Shown one piece after another: positions 1-8,663 of a stretch of 46,153 bases of DNA (its first letter is position 1; each line of letters starts with the position of its first letter). The stretch covers positions 1 through 46,153 of the forward strand of contig WQTE01000007.1 of the NCBI GenBank assembly GCA_009786445.1, written 5' to 3'. The DNA comes from Oscillospiraceae bacterium (GTDB lineage Bacteria; Bacillota; Clostridia; Oscillospirales; Oscillospiraceae). The translations under genes were made by a program, and so were the position numbers. The notes under the pieces are model-generated. The model saw only the letters and a list, made by a program, of their open reading frames with translations. It was not told the DNA's origin and did no database searches.

Positions 1-1042
1 TCATCAGATGAAGGTTTGCCGTAATAATATCACCACATTCGCGATTATAATCACGCTTTGAAGTCTCCAGAACCTCCGTCTTTTGTAACGCCAGCTTACG
101 CATCAATCTATCTCTGAGCGTAGTCATTGACTTTAACGTTGCGCTCGATTTTTGCCGCATGCGGTTGTCCTGTGCACTGCGCGAAAAGTAAAATTCCAAC
201 AGCTCAGAAAAACTGTCATAACACTCCACATTACATGCCGACTCATATTGCCCTATCTTCGTATACGAAAAATCAATCAGTCGCCCCTCCAAATCTGAAA
301 CAAGCCAAGGCTTATGCTCTTCATGCTTTAGGAGCTTTGCAATCTCACGTTGCAAAGCCGCACCATGATCTTCAGCATTTTCAAACCGAAAATCCGTTGA
401 GCCATAAGTGCGCCAACTGAGTTCCCGCGCAATTAAAGGCGAAAAGCCCGAAAAAGTATTCAAAATCCACTTATCAACGGCGCCGCCTGACACAGGGGGA
501 CGATTTTCTTGTGTCCCATCGGGATCAACCTTCCCCGCTTGTCCGGGCGGGCTTTTGTAGAAAAGCCCGGGCTGCACAGCCCTTTTATCATCCAAAGCAC
601 TGCCCACACGCCTGAGACAGTCAACAATCCTGCCATCACAGTCGAGCAAAATAATATTCGACATACGCCCGATAAGCTCGACAATCAGCCGCATAACCGA
701 TTTATCGCCGAAAGCACTCGAAGACTCAATTGAAAACTCCAAAACCCTCTCCAGATGCGGCTGAGAAATATCTAAAATCTTAGCACCCGATAAATGCTTA
801 CGAAGCAGCATACAAAACATCGGCGGAGACTGAGGGTTTTCAAACTTTTGCGCAGTAAAATGAACCCTCGCATCACCCATACCGGCAGACAAAAGCAAGC
901 GCATAGCACCACTCTTCCCACTTCTGAGCGAGAGGATAATTTGGTCACGCTCAGGCTGCTGCACCTTGTCAATTCTCGCACCAATCAACTTATCGCAAAG
1001 CTCATCCTTCAGAGCACTTAAACAAATAGCATCAAGCGGCAT
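1..1042 (-). CDS. rqcH: RqcH (NFACT / FbpA family), N-terminal part, cut by window edge
   Basis: RqcH binds obstructed 50S subunits carrying peptidyl-tRNA and directs C-terminal alanine tailing in ribosome quality control. The frame is open from ATG 1042 to the left edge (347 codons; the family is about 570-590 residues), so the C-terminal half lies outside. The start MPLDAICLSALKDEL and the following GARIDKVQQPERDQIIL match the NFACT-N domain; VELIGRMSNIILLD (about residues 119-132) and the last visible residues ANLHLM are family landmarks. AAAGGA lies 12-14 bases upstream of the ATG. The Asp-Arg pair described as important in RqcH appears here as Glu98-Arg99. It is the last visible gene of the minus-strand run ftsZ-yihY-mrnC-rqcH. 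Identification is strong; activity is inferred. Confidence 0.93.
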   Translation of the reverse strand, partial: MPLDAICLSALKDELCDKLIGARIDKVQQPERDQIILSLRSGKSGAMRLLLSAGMGDARVHFTAQKFENPQSPPMFCMLLRKHLSGAKILDISQPHLERVLEFSIESSSAFGDKSVMRLIVELIGRMSNIILLDCDGRIVDCLRRVGSALDDKRAVQPGLFYKSPPGQAGKVDPDGTQENRPPVSGGAVDKWILNTFSGFSPLIARELSWRTYGSTDFRFENAEDHGAALQREIAKLLKHEEHKPWLVSDLEGRLIDFSYTKIGQYESACNVECYDSFSELLEFYFSRSAQDNRMRQKSSATLKSMTTLRDRLMRKLALQKTEVLETSKRDYNRECGDIITANLHLM

Positions 1043-1109
1043 ATAATAAAATCCATTCCTTTCGACAATCTTACTGCACAAATAGCCCATTAAAAGGCAT
1101 GGATTTTTT

Positions 1110-1178
1110 GTGCATCATTTGCGGCTTCACGCAGGGGAGCAAATCGCACATTTCCCCGATAGCGTGATTTTTCACGCT
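1110..1178. repeat. two hairpins in the mrnC-rqcH spacer
   Basis: The spacer holds two inverted repeats. The first pairs GTGCATCATTTGC (1110-1122) with GCAAATCGCAC (1139-1149). The second is a perfect 7-bp stem AGCGTGA/TCACGCT with a TTTT loop (1161-1178), overlapping the mrnC stop codon. Neither is followed by a T tract on the minus strand, so they do not read as ordinary intrinsic terminators. The first resembles the palindromic element at 8731-8826. Confidence 0.5.
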
Positions 1179-1584
1179 AATCCCCACTCACAATAATCCT
1201 AAAAATCTCACTAAGCCTGCCTTGCTCACCGCATAAATATAGAAAACCAAACAGAGACTCTAAAGCAGTTGCAGCGTGATACTCCTCATGAGTAGACGTC
1301 TTTGGCACAGAAGCCTGGTGAGCATTTCGCCCACGCTTAAAAACCGCCAGCTCATCTTCGTTCAAAAATGGTAAAATCATGCTCGCAGCAGCAGCCTGTG
1401 CTTTAGCCGATACCATGGACACAGACTTTTTATGCAGTTGCCGAGCCGCAATAGCGCCATTTGAGCAAAGATAAGTGCGGACCATCAGTTCATAGACAGC
1501 ATCACCCACATGTGCTAAAGCCTGAATTGACATCTCACGTAAGTCATTTGAAGGCTCCGGCCTCAGGAAGTTATTCAGAGTCAT
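1177..1584 (-). CDS. mrnC: Mini-ribonuclease III
   Basis: MrnC is a dimeric RNase III-type nuclease without a dsRNA-binding domain, acting in 23S rRNA 3' maturation in Bacillota. The 135 residues match the family length. The catalytic-domain start ALAHVGDAVYELMVR (about 23-37) includes the metal-binding Asp of the RNase III fold, and the second helix pair RGRNAHQASVPK (about 83-94) followed by EEYHAATALESLFGFLYL carries the later acidic residues. The start overlaps the end of the upstream yihY gene by 14 bases, suggesting translational coupling. It is commonly found near cysS in bacilli; here it is attached to the division cluster. Confidence 0.93.
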   Translation of the reverse strand: MTLNNFLRPEPSNDLREMSIQALAHVGDAVYELMVRTYLCSNGAIAARQLHKKSVSMVSAKAQAAAASMILPFLNEDELAVFKRGRNAHQASVPKTSTHEEYHAATALESLFGFLYLCGEQGRLSEIFRIIVSGD

Positions 1585-2404
1585 TCACCTCCGCCGCATT
1601 TTTGTGTTTGGCAATAGAAATATTCATAACATTTGCCAAAATCAATATCAAGGAACAAATATAGAGCCAAATCATAAGGATAACAAAAGAAGCAAGAGAA
1701 CCGTACAAAATCTCATAACGCATAGATACCGTTATAAGCTGCGAAAAACCCACGCTTGCGCCGACGAGTACAAAAGATGCACAAAGAGCGCCCGGCAGAC
1801 GGGACATTCGAGTTGTGTTTTTTGGAGCGGAAATCAAGTAAACACTAAAAATGACAATGAACAGCATCATAAACAAAAGCACAAACCTGAGCCATCGCCA
1901 GAACAAGGAAATCTCAACAACACCCAGATGTACCTCCAAAAGATGCATAAGCCATTCGCCGGATAAAATCACAAAAGCCGAGACATAAATAGTAGCCAAA
2001 AGCATTAACGAAAACACAAAACTGATGATAAAGCCCAGAGCACCTGAAAACCGCATCCTGCCTTGGAGCTCACCCGTTATTCCTGTAAAAGAGCGAAATG
2101 CCGCAGAGGATGAAGTAATCATTGCCATAATCCCGATGCCAAACATGAGGTGCGACCTGTTATCGCCTATATATTCAAGATAGTCCGAAAGTGCAGAAAA
2201 TGCAGCATCCGGAATGACACCATCCAGTAACGCAAACCCATCCGTATCCTGTATATTTAGTAAACCTAAAATTACAGTAACACAAATCAAAAACGGAAAA
2301 ACCGAAAGAGTAAGGTAGTACGACAACGCCGCCGCACTACGAGCAATGGGCTTATTGATACAAGCTCCGATTATATCCTTTGTAACATAAAAAACTCTAC
2401 TCAC
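1571..2404 (-). CDS. YihY/BrkB-family integral membrane protein
   Basis: A 277-residue polytopic membrane protein of the YihY (formerly 'RNase BN') family, whose function is not settled. About six hydrophobic segments are visible, starting near residues 26-47 (ALSYYLTLSVFPFLICVTVI). The conserved family signature AAALSYYLTLSVFPF is present, as is the late YGSLASFVILMIWLYICS. The tail is short and charged. The start is GTG 2404, with TTGGAGTG about 10 bases upstream. It sits 123 bases downstream of ftsZ and overlaps mrnC by 14 bases. Family membership is clear; no substrate can be inferred. Confidence 0.9.
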   Translation of the reverse strand: MSRVFYVTKDIIGACINKPIARSAAALSYYLTLSVFPFLICVTVILGLLNIQDTDGFALLDGVIPDAAFSALSDYLEYIGDNRSHLMFGIGIMAMITSSSAAFRSFTGITGELQGRMRFSGALGFIISFVFSLMLLATIYVSAFVILSGEWLMHLLEVHLGVVEISLFWRWLRFVLLFMMLFIVIFSVYLISAPKNTTRMSRLPGALCASFVLVGASVGFSQLITVSMRYEILYGSLASFVILMIWLYICSLILILANVMNISIAKHKNAAEVNDSE

Positions 2405-2473
2405 AAAACAAGCACTCCAATTTAACGTTACCGGACAACCCTCAGATAATGGGCTGTTATTTGTCCCTAAACA

Positions 2474-2507
2474 GCGGCGAAGACCCGCTTTTCACGTTCT
2501 TCGCCGC
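2474..2507 (-). terminator. strong hairpin downstream of ftsZ
   Basis: A 10-bp perfect stem, GCGGCGAAGA paired with TCTTCGCCGC, around a 14-base loop in the ftsZ-yihY spacer. On the minus strand the 3' side continues TGTTTAGG without a real U tract, so it is at best a weak terminator and may instead protect the ftsZ mRNA end. Confidence 0.5.
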
Positions 2508-2527
2508 CCTAAGATTATATATTGGGA

Positions 2528-3751
2528 TTATTTTGAGTTAAAAATCTTGAAGATTGTATCAAACGGGTCTTCTTCTGCCGCCGGAGGTGGCGGTGGGGGC
2601 GGAGGCGGAGGTGGTGCTGCTTCGGCTTCCGGTTCCGCACTCAGAGCGTTGTCAACTTTTTGGGATACGTATGCATCGGTAAACATAGAAGGAGCTTTGA
2701 CACCTACAGCTTCGGTATCCGCTATAGTGGCGGGCATGGAATCAAAACGGGTTGCAATGACCACGACCCTTATCTCATCTTCCATATCTTCATCAAAAGA
2801 AGCACCGAAGATAATATTTGCATCAGGGTGAGCCGCTTTTGAAACTATGCTTGCCGCAAGCTCTACATCATCTAGGTCCACATCGTCAGACCCCGTTATG
2901 CTTACAAGAACGCCGCGAGCGCCGTTGATTGACGTTTCCATCAGAGGACTTGTAACTGCTGCCCTTGCCGCTTCTTCAGCTTTGCCTTTGCCTGCCGCAT
3001 GACCGACACCCATATGGGCAAATCCGGCATCTTTCATAATGGTAGTGACATCGGCAAAGTCAAGATTGATAAAGCCGGTTTTCTTAATAAGCTCGGAAAT
3101 ACTGATAACAGCTTGCTGGAGAACGCTGTCAGCAATCTCAAATGCATTTGCAAATGTGAGTTTATTATCGGAAACCGCTTTGAGCCTGTCGTTTGGAATA
3201 ACAAGCAGTGAATCAACCTTAGCCAGAAGATTCTTAATGCCCTCCTCTGCTTGCTCCATACGTCTTCTTCCTTCAAAACTGAAGGGCTTAGTGACTACGC
3301 CGACTGTAAGGGCACGGGCTTCTCTTGCTATATCGGCAACTACGGGAGAAGCACCTGTTCCGGTACCGCCGCCCATTCCGCCAGCGATAAAAACCATGTC
3401 GGCATCTTCTAGTGCTTTGGCAACATTGTTTCGGCTTTCCTCGGCTGCTTTCTTGCCAATATCAGGACTGGATCCGGCACCTTGACCCATTGTCAGTTTT
3501 TCGCCGATTTGTACCTTAGAGCCGGCATTTGATGCTGAAAGTGCCGGCTTGTCGGTGTTTATCGCAATAAACTCGACGCCTTGTGTACCTGCCGAAACCA
3601 TTCTGTTGACTACGTTGCATCCGGCTCCTCCGACACCTGCCACCTTAATAACAACAACGTTGTCAGGGGCATTTTCAATCGAAACCGCCATGTAATCATC
3701 CTCCGTTACATTTAATTTGTCAATTTGTAGTTGTAATAAATCTTTACTCAT
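2528..3751 (-). CDS. ftsZ: Cell division protein FtsZ
   Basis: The tubulin-like GTPase that forms the Z-ring. The 407 residues include the GTP-binding [15 protein letters not shown] (about 38-51), the tubulin signature GGGTGTG (127-133) and the T7-loop region near [11 protein letters not shown]. The C-terminal linker contains eleven consecutive prolines (about 380-390), encoded by all four proline codons, followed by a short acidic stretch and the conserved terminal peptide [13 protein letters not shown], the docking site for FtsZ partners. Two starts each have a good ribosome-binding site: ATG 3751 (AAAGGA, 7 bases away) and ATG 3691 (GGAGG, 8-9 bases away, giving MAVSIENAP). The shorter form looks more like typical FtsZ. 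A dedicated promoter lies at 3819-3847. ftsA is not adjacent. Confidence 0.98.
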   Translation of the reverse strand: MSKDLLQLQIDKLNVTEDDYMAVSIENAPDNVVVIKVAGVGGAGCNVVNRMVSAGTQGVEFIAINTDKPALSASNAGSKVQIGEKLTMGQGAGSSPDIGKKAAEESRNNVAKALEDADMVFIAGGMGGGTGTGASPVVADIAREARALTVGVVTKPFSFEGRRRMEQAEEGIKNLLAKVDSLLVIPNDRLKAVSDNKLTFANAFEIADSVLQQAVISISELIKKTGFINLDFADVTTIMKDAGFAHMGVGHAAGKGKAEEAARAAVTSPLMETSINGARGVLVSITGSDDVDLDDVELAASIVSKAAHPDANIIFGASFDEDMEDEIRVVVIATRFDSMPATIADTEAVGVKAPSMFTDAYVSQKVDNALSAEPEAEAAPPPPPPPPPPPAAEEDPFDTIFKIFNSK

Positions 3752-3818
3752 AATACAATCCTTTGTTGATATTGCTACTATTCAAACCAAAAGTTTTGAA
3801 ATTTGCATACCATCCGTT

Positions 3819-3847
3819 ATTTTATCCGTTTTTTTGCACAAGGTCAA
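3819..3847 (-). promoter_or_regulatory. ftsZ promoter
   Basis: On the minus strand TTGACC (3847-3842), a 17-bp spacer and TAAAAT (3824-3819) form a near-consensus housekeeping promoter in the 174-bp ftsQ-ftsZ spacer. Two direct copies of AACGGAT, 12 bp apart (3818-3812 and 3830-3824), bracket the -10 box and could be a regulator site. Confidence 0.8.
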
Positions 3848-3925
3848 TACTTTTCTTACAAAATAGTTACAATAAAATTTGTTTAAGCCGCTGCTTATTA
3901 AAATTTTGGCTAGTCTATGCTTTGC

Positions 3926-4777
3926 TTATGACCCGTTTTCATAAGAATCTTCATCTTCCGGATCAACACTTGTGAAACTATTCTCCGGAATCTGATCGGG
4001 TGGGTGCTCGTCCGGCATATCATTAGCAAAGTTGAACCTGACATATCCCTCCGGGTCGCTTGCATCAATACTTCCGGGGATACCCTGACGATCTGCAGGG
4101 AGCCTATCAATGGCACTTATCAGGTTGTGCAGCTTGTGCCGAATGTCTCCCGCATTTCCCAAGGTAACTCTATAAATCTCTATGTATCCAAAATGTATAT
4201 TCTGAATATTTGATACATCAAGATACGATATGTCGCCCGCAATACCCTCTCTCTCAAAAGCGGCAAGAATCTCCTGCATATCCTGAAACCTTGTCTCTTC
4301 GCCTACCCCCGGCCTCAACTGCTGCCCAAGGGGAGCATCCCTCACACTCACTCCGCGTATTTCAATAAGATTTTCAGTGCTGTAATCTCCACTCTGTAAA
4401 ATCCTTCCGCTAAAGTCCAGCACTAAAGTATTGCCGTCCAATAAAATATATGCAATTGGAAAACTCTCGAAAATTTCAATTAAAAGAGTATCCGGAAACC
4501 TACGCTCTATTACTACGTCCCTAACAAACGGAAGACTTGACCGGATGTTCTGTGAAACCGTCTGTGCATTTAGCCGCATTAAATTATCGCCGTGGGACAC
4601 ACGTGAAGCCATAAGCACTTCTTCTCTGGTATACACATTAGTGCCGCTAATCTCAATATCCAAAATCCTAACAAAAACACTCGTACCAATAAGGGTCATT
4701 ATCGCAATGAGAATAAACCCTACAGCTATGTATATGGATGAGTTTTTGTTAATCAAATTTTTACCGAGTCTGGACAT
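3926..4777 (-). CDS. ftsQ: Cell division protein FtsQ/DivIB
   Basis: A bitopic divisome protein that links FtsL and its partners to septal wall synthesis. In 283 residues there is a short cytoplasmic N-terminus, one membrane helix (about 15-37, IYIAVGFILIAIMTLIGTSV), a POTRA domain beginning RILDIEISGTNVYTREEV (about 38-107), the FtsQ beta domain, and an acidic C-terminal tail. GGGAG precedes ATG 4777. The gene overlaps the end of ftsW by 25 bases, supporting co-translation. The family diverges in sequence; the call rests on topology, the POTRA pattern and position between ftsW and ftsZ. Confidence 0.92.
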   Translation of the reverse strand: MSRLGKNLINKNSSIYIAVGFILIAIMTLIGTSVFVRILDIEISGTNVYTREEVLMASRVSHGDNLMRLNAQTVSQNIRSSLPFVRDVVIERRFPDTLLIEIFESFPIAYILLDGNTLVLDFSGRILQSGDYSTENLIEIRGVSVRDAPLGQQLRPGVGEETRFQDMQEILAAFEREGIAGDISYLDVSNIQNIHFGYIEIYRVTLGNAGDIRHKLHNLISAIDRLPADRQGIPGSIDASDPEGYVRFNFANDMPDEHPPDQIPENSFTSVDPEDEDSYENGS

Positions 4778-6126
4778 AGCACTTTCTCCCTTTTCCTTTT
4801 CTCATTCGGATTTGGTTGCGGTGCAGGGATTTCTCGTGAAACAGATAATATTAATCCTATTTGAACCAACTGAATCCACAGAGCTGTACCACCATAGCTG
4901 AACAAAGGTAGTGATATACCCGTCGCAGGTAAGAGATTGGTGACAACTGCGACATTTAAAAACACTTGAAGCGCCAGCAAACTTGTTATCCCAATAGCGA
5001 TAAGGGAGCCGTATTTATCATTAGCGTTCATTGCCAGCCAGTAACCTCTTATTACAAGCAGAGCAAAGAGCATTAAAATCAGCATTGCACCGATAAAACC
5101 CAGTTCTTCGCTGACAATCGCAAATATATAATCGTTATGTTCCTCCGGCAGATATAGATGCTTTTGCCTACTCTGTCCAAGACCCTGTCCCAACAGACCA
5201 CCCGAACCAACAGCGTTGAGCGACTGGCGAATTTGAAATCCGTCGCCGAGCGGGTTTTCATCAGGATTGAGCCATGCGTTAATGCGCCTGTTACCGTGAC
5301 CGAGAAATCTCATATCAACGCCTGTACGGATTGTTTCCGCCGTCACATTTTGCAGTTCAATATATGGGTCATTAGAGCGCAACTGGAAGAAAATAAAACC
5401 ACTGACCATGGCGGCAAGAACGGCTAGGGCAATCATAAACCACCTGAGCCTTGTACCGCCCGCAAACATCATAATCGCGGTCAGTGCTGTAATTATTATG
5501 ATTGCCGAGAGATGCGGCTGGAGCCTGAGCAAAATGACAATTATTCCCGTCACTATTGCAAAGGGCACAACCCCGAACTTAAATGTCTTCATCCCTTGAT
5601 TACCAATCTTACAAGCCATCTGTGCAAAACCTAAAATTATCCCCAGCTTTGCAATTTCAGACGGTTGAAACGAAAAAAAGCCATGTTCTCCGCCAAAACC
5701 AAGCCACCTCGTTGCTCCGCCGCTTCTTATGCCGACGATAGGAACTAAAACGAGCATGACAATTGAAGCCAAAAGCAATTGCATGGAAAAGCGGCTTATG
5801 AACTTGATACTTATGCGCGAAGTAACCAGCATTATAGCAACTCCGGTCACAGCAAACGCGGACTGGCGCATAAAAAGTCTGAGCGGCTGACTCTGCAAAT
5901 AAAACCCACGCGCAAAACTCGCAGAAAGCACCATGATAAGACCGATGAGGAGCAGAACAAGCGAAATGACAAGAAAAGGCTTATCCATCCCCGGGGACTT
6001 CTCCTTTGGCTTTATAAGTTCGTCAGACAGACCTCGGTCCTCCCATACGATAAAATCATCCTCACCGACACTGAGCCGAGGAAAGTTCTGTTGCTCAAAA
6101 TTATCTACTGATTTTTTCTTGTTCAT
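4753..6126 (-). CDS. ftsW: FtsW/SpoVE-type SEDS peptidoglycan glycosyltransferase
   Basis: SEDS proteins polymerise lipid II into glycan strands together with a class B PBP. The 457-residue protein has about ten membrane helices after a 47-residue cytoplasmic N-terminus. Conserved features are GGATRWLGF, FQPSEIAKLG, the extracellular loop LPEEHNDYIFAIVSEELGF carrying the catalytic Asp region, and ATGISLPLFSYGG near the C-terminus. It is separated from mraY by 17 bases and overlaps ftsQ. murD, which often lies between mraY and ftsW, is missing. A sporulation SpoVE role cannot be excluded from sequence alone, but position in the division operon favours FtsW. Confidence 0.95.
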   Translation of the reverse strand: MNKKKSVDNFEQQNFPRLSVGEDDFIVWEDRGLSDELIKPKEKSPGMDKPFLVISLVLLLIGLIMVLSASFARGFYLQSQPLRLFMRQSAFAVTGVAIMLVTSRISIKFISRFSMQLLLASIVMLVLVPIVGIRSGGATRWLGFGGEHGFFSFQPSEIAKLGIILGFAQMACKIGNQGMKTFKFGVVPFAIVTGIIVILLRLQPHLSAIIIITALTAIMMFAGGTRLRWFMIALAVLAAMVSGFIFFQLRSNDPYIELQNVTAETIRTGVDMRFLGHGNRRINAWLNPDENPLGDGFQIRQSLNAVGSGGLLGQGLGQSRQKHLYLPEEHNDYIFAIVSEELGFIGAMLILMLFALLVIRGYWLAMNANDKYGSLIAIGITSLLALQVFLNVAVVTNLLPATGISLPLFSYGGTALWIQLVQIGLILSVSREIPAPQPNPNEKRKREKVLCPDSVKI

Positions 6127-6143
6127 TTTTTCACACCTGTTAA

Positions 6144-7130
6144 TTATATTCTATGGTAAACGCCAAAATACGAAATTACGGCGAATATGACAGATACTGT
6201 GGTGAATACGGCAAAGACCTTATATTCGTTCCACCCACACATTTCAAAGTGATGATGAATCGGAGCCATCTTAAACACCCTTTTACCCTTAGTGAGCTTA
6301 AAGTGAGACACTTGAATAATAACCGACAAAGCCTCAATAAAATAGACAAATCCAATAGTCACAAGAATCATAGGCATATCGAGTGCAAACGCCAAAGCGC
6401 AGATAATACCACCTAAAAACATCGACCCCGTATCACCCATAAACACCTTAGCAGGATGAAAGTTAAAAAACAAAAATGCAATTAACCCACCCGTAACCGC
6501 AGCGGCGACAATGCCAATTGCAACCTCGCCCCACACGAAAGCCACTATCGTAAAAAAAGCACTTACCGGGATTGTAACACCCGAAGACAGACCGTCCGTG
6601 CCATCTGTGAGATTTACTGAATTCACCGTCCCTACAATTACAAATGAAGCGAACACATAATACAAAACAGGATGAACATGAATATAAGTATTAACAAAAG
6701 GAATATACAAAGCAAAAGAAATATAGTCTGTGTGCTCCATTATCAGAATAAATATAATCGCAACAATCAACTGCAAGGCAAATTTATGCTTAGCCCTTAG
6801 CCCGAGATTTTGTTTCTTTTTTAGTTTCTCATAATCATCAAGAAAGCCGACAAGAGCAAAAATCAGCGCAAATACAAGAATAAAAACACCCGCAAGATTG
6901 CCTGAAATAATATCTGAAAGCCCAACCGTAAAAGTAACTGCAATGATGCCCGTTATAAACATCAAACCACCCATAGTCGGAGTCCCCTGCTTACTCTTAT
7001 GCCAAACAGGACCATCCTCGCGAATGGATTGACCTGCCTTAACCTTACGCAGATATGGAATAAGGAATATTCCGACAACAGCACACACAATAGCTGAGAC
7101 GGATAATGAAATTATGAACTCTGCAACCAT
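6144..7130 (-). CDS. mraY: Phospho-N-acetylmuramoyl-pentapeptide transferase MraY
   Basis: MraY transfers phospho-MurNAc-pentapeptide from UDP to undecaprenyl phosphate, making lipid I. The 328 residues have about ten membrane helices and the family motifs GTPTMGGLMF (about 49-58), GFLDDYEKLKKKQN with the catalytic Asp pair, NLTDGTDGL, FMGDTGSMFLG and MAPIHHHFEMCGW. GAGGAAT precedes ATG 7130. It follows murE by 11 bases; murF, usually between them, is absent. Confidence 0.98.
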   Translation of the reverse strand: MVAEFIISLSVSAIVCAVVGIFLIPYLRKVKAGQSIREDGPVWHKSKQGTPTMGGLMFITGIIAVTFTVGLSDIISGNLAGVFILVFALIFALVGFLDDYEKLKKKQNLGLRAKHKFALQLIVAIIFILIMEHTDYISFALYIPFVNTYIHVHPVLYYVFASFVIVGTVNSVNLTDGTDGLSSGVTIPVSAFFTIVAFVWGEVAIGIVAAAVTGGLIAFLFFNFHPAKVFMGDTGSMFLGGIICALAFALDMPMILVTIGFVYFIEALSVIIQVSHFKLTKGKRVFKMAPIHHHFEMCGWNEYKVFAVFTTVSVIFAVISYFGVYHRI

Positions 7131-7141
7131 AATACATTCCT

Positions 7142-8626
7142 CTAATCTAAATCTTCGACTACTATCTTTCTGCTCTCAATGCGCTTCGACTTCAAGTGCC
7201 CAATCACAACTTCCCTGTCATCGAAATCAATCTTTGTTGTACCGATAATCTGATAAGTCTCATGACCTTTTCCTGCAAGAATTAAAACATCTGATACACC
7301 CAATTTATCAAGAGTCTCGCAGATTGCCTCTTTTCGATTAACAATCACCGAAAAAGGCGTATCCGTCTCGCCGATTCCTGAAACAATTTCATTTATAATA
7401 CTCTCGGGCTCCTCCGTTCGAGGGTTATCTGTAGTGATAACAACTTCATCAGAGAGCAGGGTGGCTATTTTCCCCATAAGCGGGCGCTTTGCCTTATCTC
7501 TGTCGCCACCGCATCCGAACAAAGTATAGACCTTACCCTTTGCAGTCTCCCTAACTGCCGTAATAATATTCTCAAGCGCATCAGGAGTATGCGCATAGTC
7601 GATAATCACAGTATACTCTTTCCCGAGCGGCATAACCTCAGCTCTGCCTTTAATTGCGCCACACGACAAAAGCGTGGGTGCGGTATCTGTTATATCAAAA
7701 CCGAGCAAAGCAGCCGCAGCAATTGCCGAGAGAGCATTGTATACAGAAAATAAACCCGGAATGTTAATCTCGGCTCTGCAAATTTTAGTATCAAGGAGAG
7801 CCGTAAACTTAGACTTATCAGCATAAAGCCTGACATCTTTCCCCACCAAATCCGCATTGCCGTTATCAATGCCGTAAGTCATAGTATTACCTGCGCAAGC
7901 ATTTAGCATAACATCACTGTAACTGTCGTCAATATTTATAGCAGAGTTCTTACACATAGGAAACAAAAGCGCTTTAGCTTTGGCATATTCGTCCATCGTT
8001 CCATGAAAATCCAAGTGATCAGGGCTGAGATTAGTAAAAACACCAACCTCAAATTCAATACCGTGAACCCTGTCAAGAGCAAGCGCATGGGACGAGACCT
8101 CCATAACAACGTGAGAGCAACCCTCAAGCACCATTTTTTCAAGAATTTTTTGCATTTCATAAGACTCGGGCGTAGTAAGCTGCGTAGGCAGCTCCCTGCC
8201 GCCGATAAAATTTCCGTTGGTGCCGATGAGCCCGACTTTGTTCCCGGTGCAAGATTCGATTATATGCTTTATGAGATTCGTAACACTAGTCTTACCGTTA
8301 GTTCCTGTTACTCCGACGACACTTATCTTTCGAGCAGGAAAGTCAAACCAAGCAGCAGCAACGGCAGCAAGAGCTTTTCTGGAGCTACCAGTAACGATAT
8401 GCGGTATAGAATCGTCCAAAGGCATTTCGGAGATTATGCAAGCGGCACCTTTCTCAAGCACATCATCAATAAAATCATGCCCGTCACTGCTAAAACCTTT
8501 GACAGCAACAAACAGTTCCCCCGCAAGAACATTACGGGAATCATATGCCACACCGCGAATCTCCATATCGGCATCAGCATGAGAGCTAACGATATTAACA
8601 TTTTGAGTCAAGTCTTTTAATTTCAT
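7142..8626 (-). CDS. murE: UDP-MurNAc-tripeptide synthetase MurE (meso-DAP type)
   Basis: MurE adds the third stem-peptide residue to UDP-MurNAc-L-Ala-D-Glu in the cytoplasm, using ATP. The 494 residues contain the ATP loop VTGTNGKTS (about 108-116), TTPESYEMQKIL, VMEVSSHAL with the Mg-binding residues, IDYAHTPDAL and the substrate-selecting motif DNPRTEEP. DNPR is typical of enzymes that use meso-diaminopimelate. The start ATG 8626 has AGGA about 9 bases upstream. A 237-bp spacer with repeats separates it from the upstream PBP gene. Confidence 0.97.
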   Translation of the reverse strand: MKLKDLTQNVNIVSSHADADMEIRGVAYDSRNVLAGELFVAVKGFSSDGHDFIDDVLEKGAACIISEMPLDDSIPHIVTGSSRKALAAVAAAWFDFPARKISVVGVTGTNGKTSVTNLIKHIIESCTGNKVGLIGTNGNFIGGRELPTQLTTPESYEMQKILEKMVLEGCSHVVMEVSSHALALDRVHGIEFEVGVFTNLSPDHLDFHGTMDEYAKAKALLFPMCKNSAINIDDSYSDVMLNACAGNTMTYGIDNGNADLVGKDVRLYADKSKFTALLDTKICRAEINIPGLFSVYNALSAIAAAALLGFDITDTAPTLLSCGAIKGRAEVMPLGKEYTVIIDYAHTPDALENIITAVRETAKGKVYTLFGCGGDRDKAKRPLMGKIATLLSDEVVITTDNPRTEEPESIINEIVSGIGETDTPFSVIVNRKEAICETLDKLGVSDVLILAGKGHETYQIIGTTKIDFDDREVVIGHLKSKRIESRKIVVEDLD

Positions 8627-8663
8627 TGATTAAATCCTGTCATAATAATAAAACTTTCAAAAG

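Noticed and set aside
1161-1178. Intrinsic terminator after mrnC
   Set aside because: The stem is perfect but no T tract follows on the minus strand.
2547-2831. Gly-rich plus-strand frame
   Set aside because: It is the antisense of the FtsZ proline run and linker; ftsZ itself is unquestionable.
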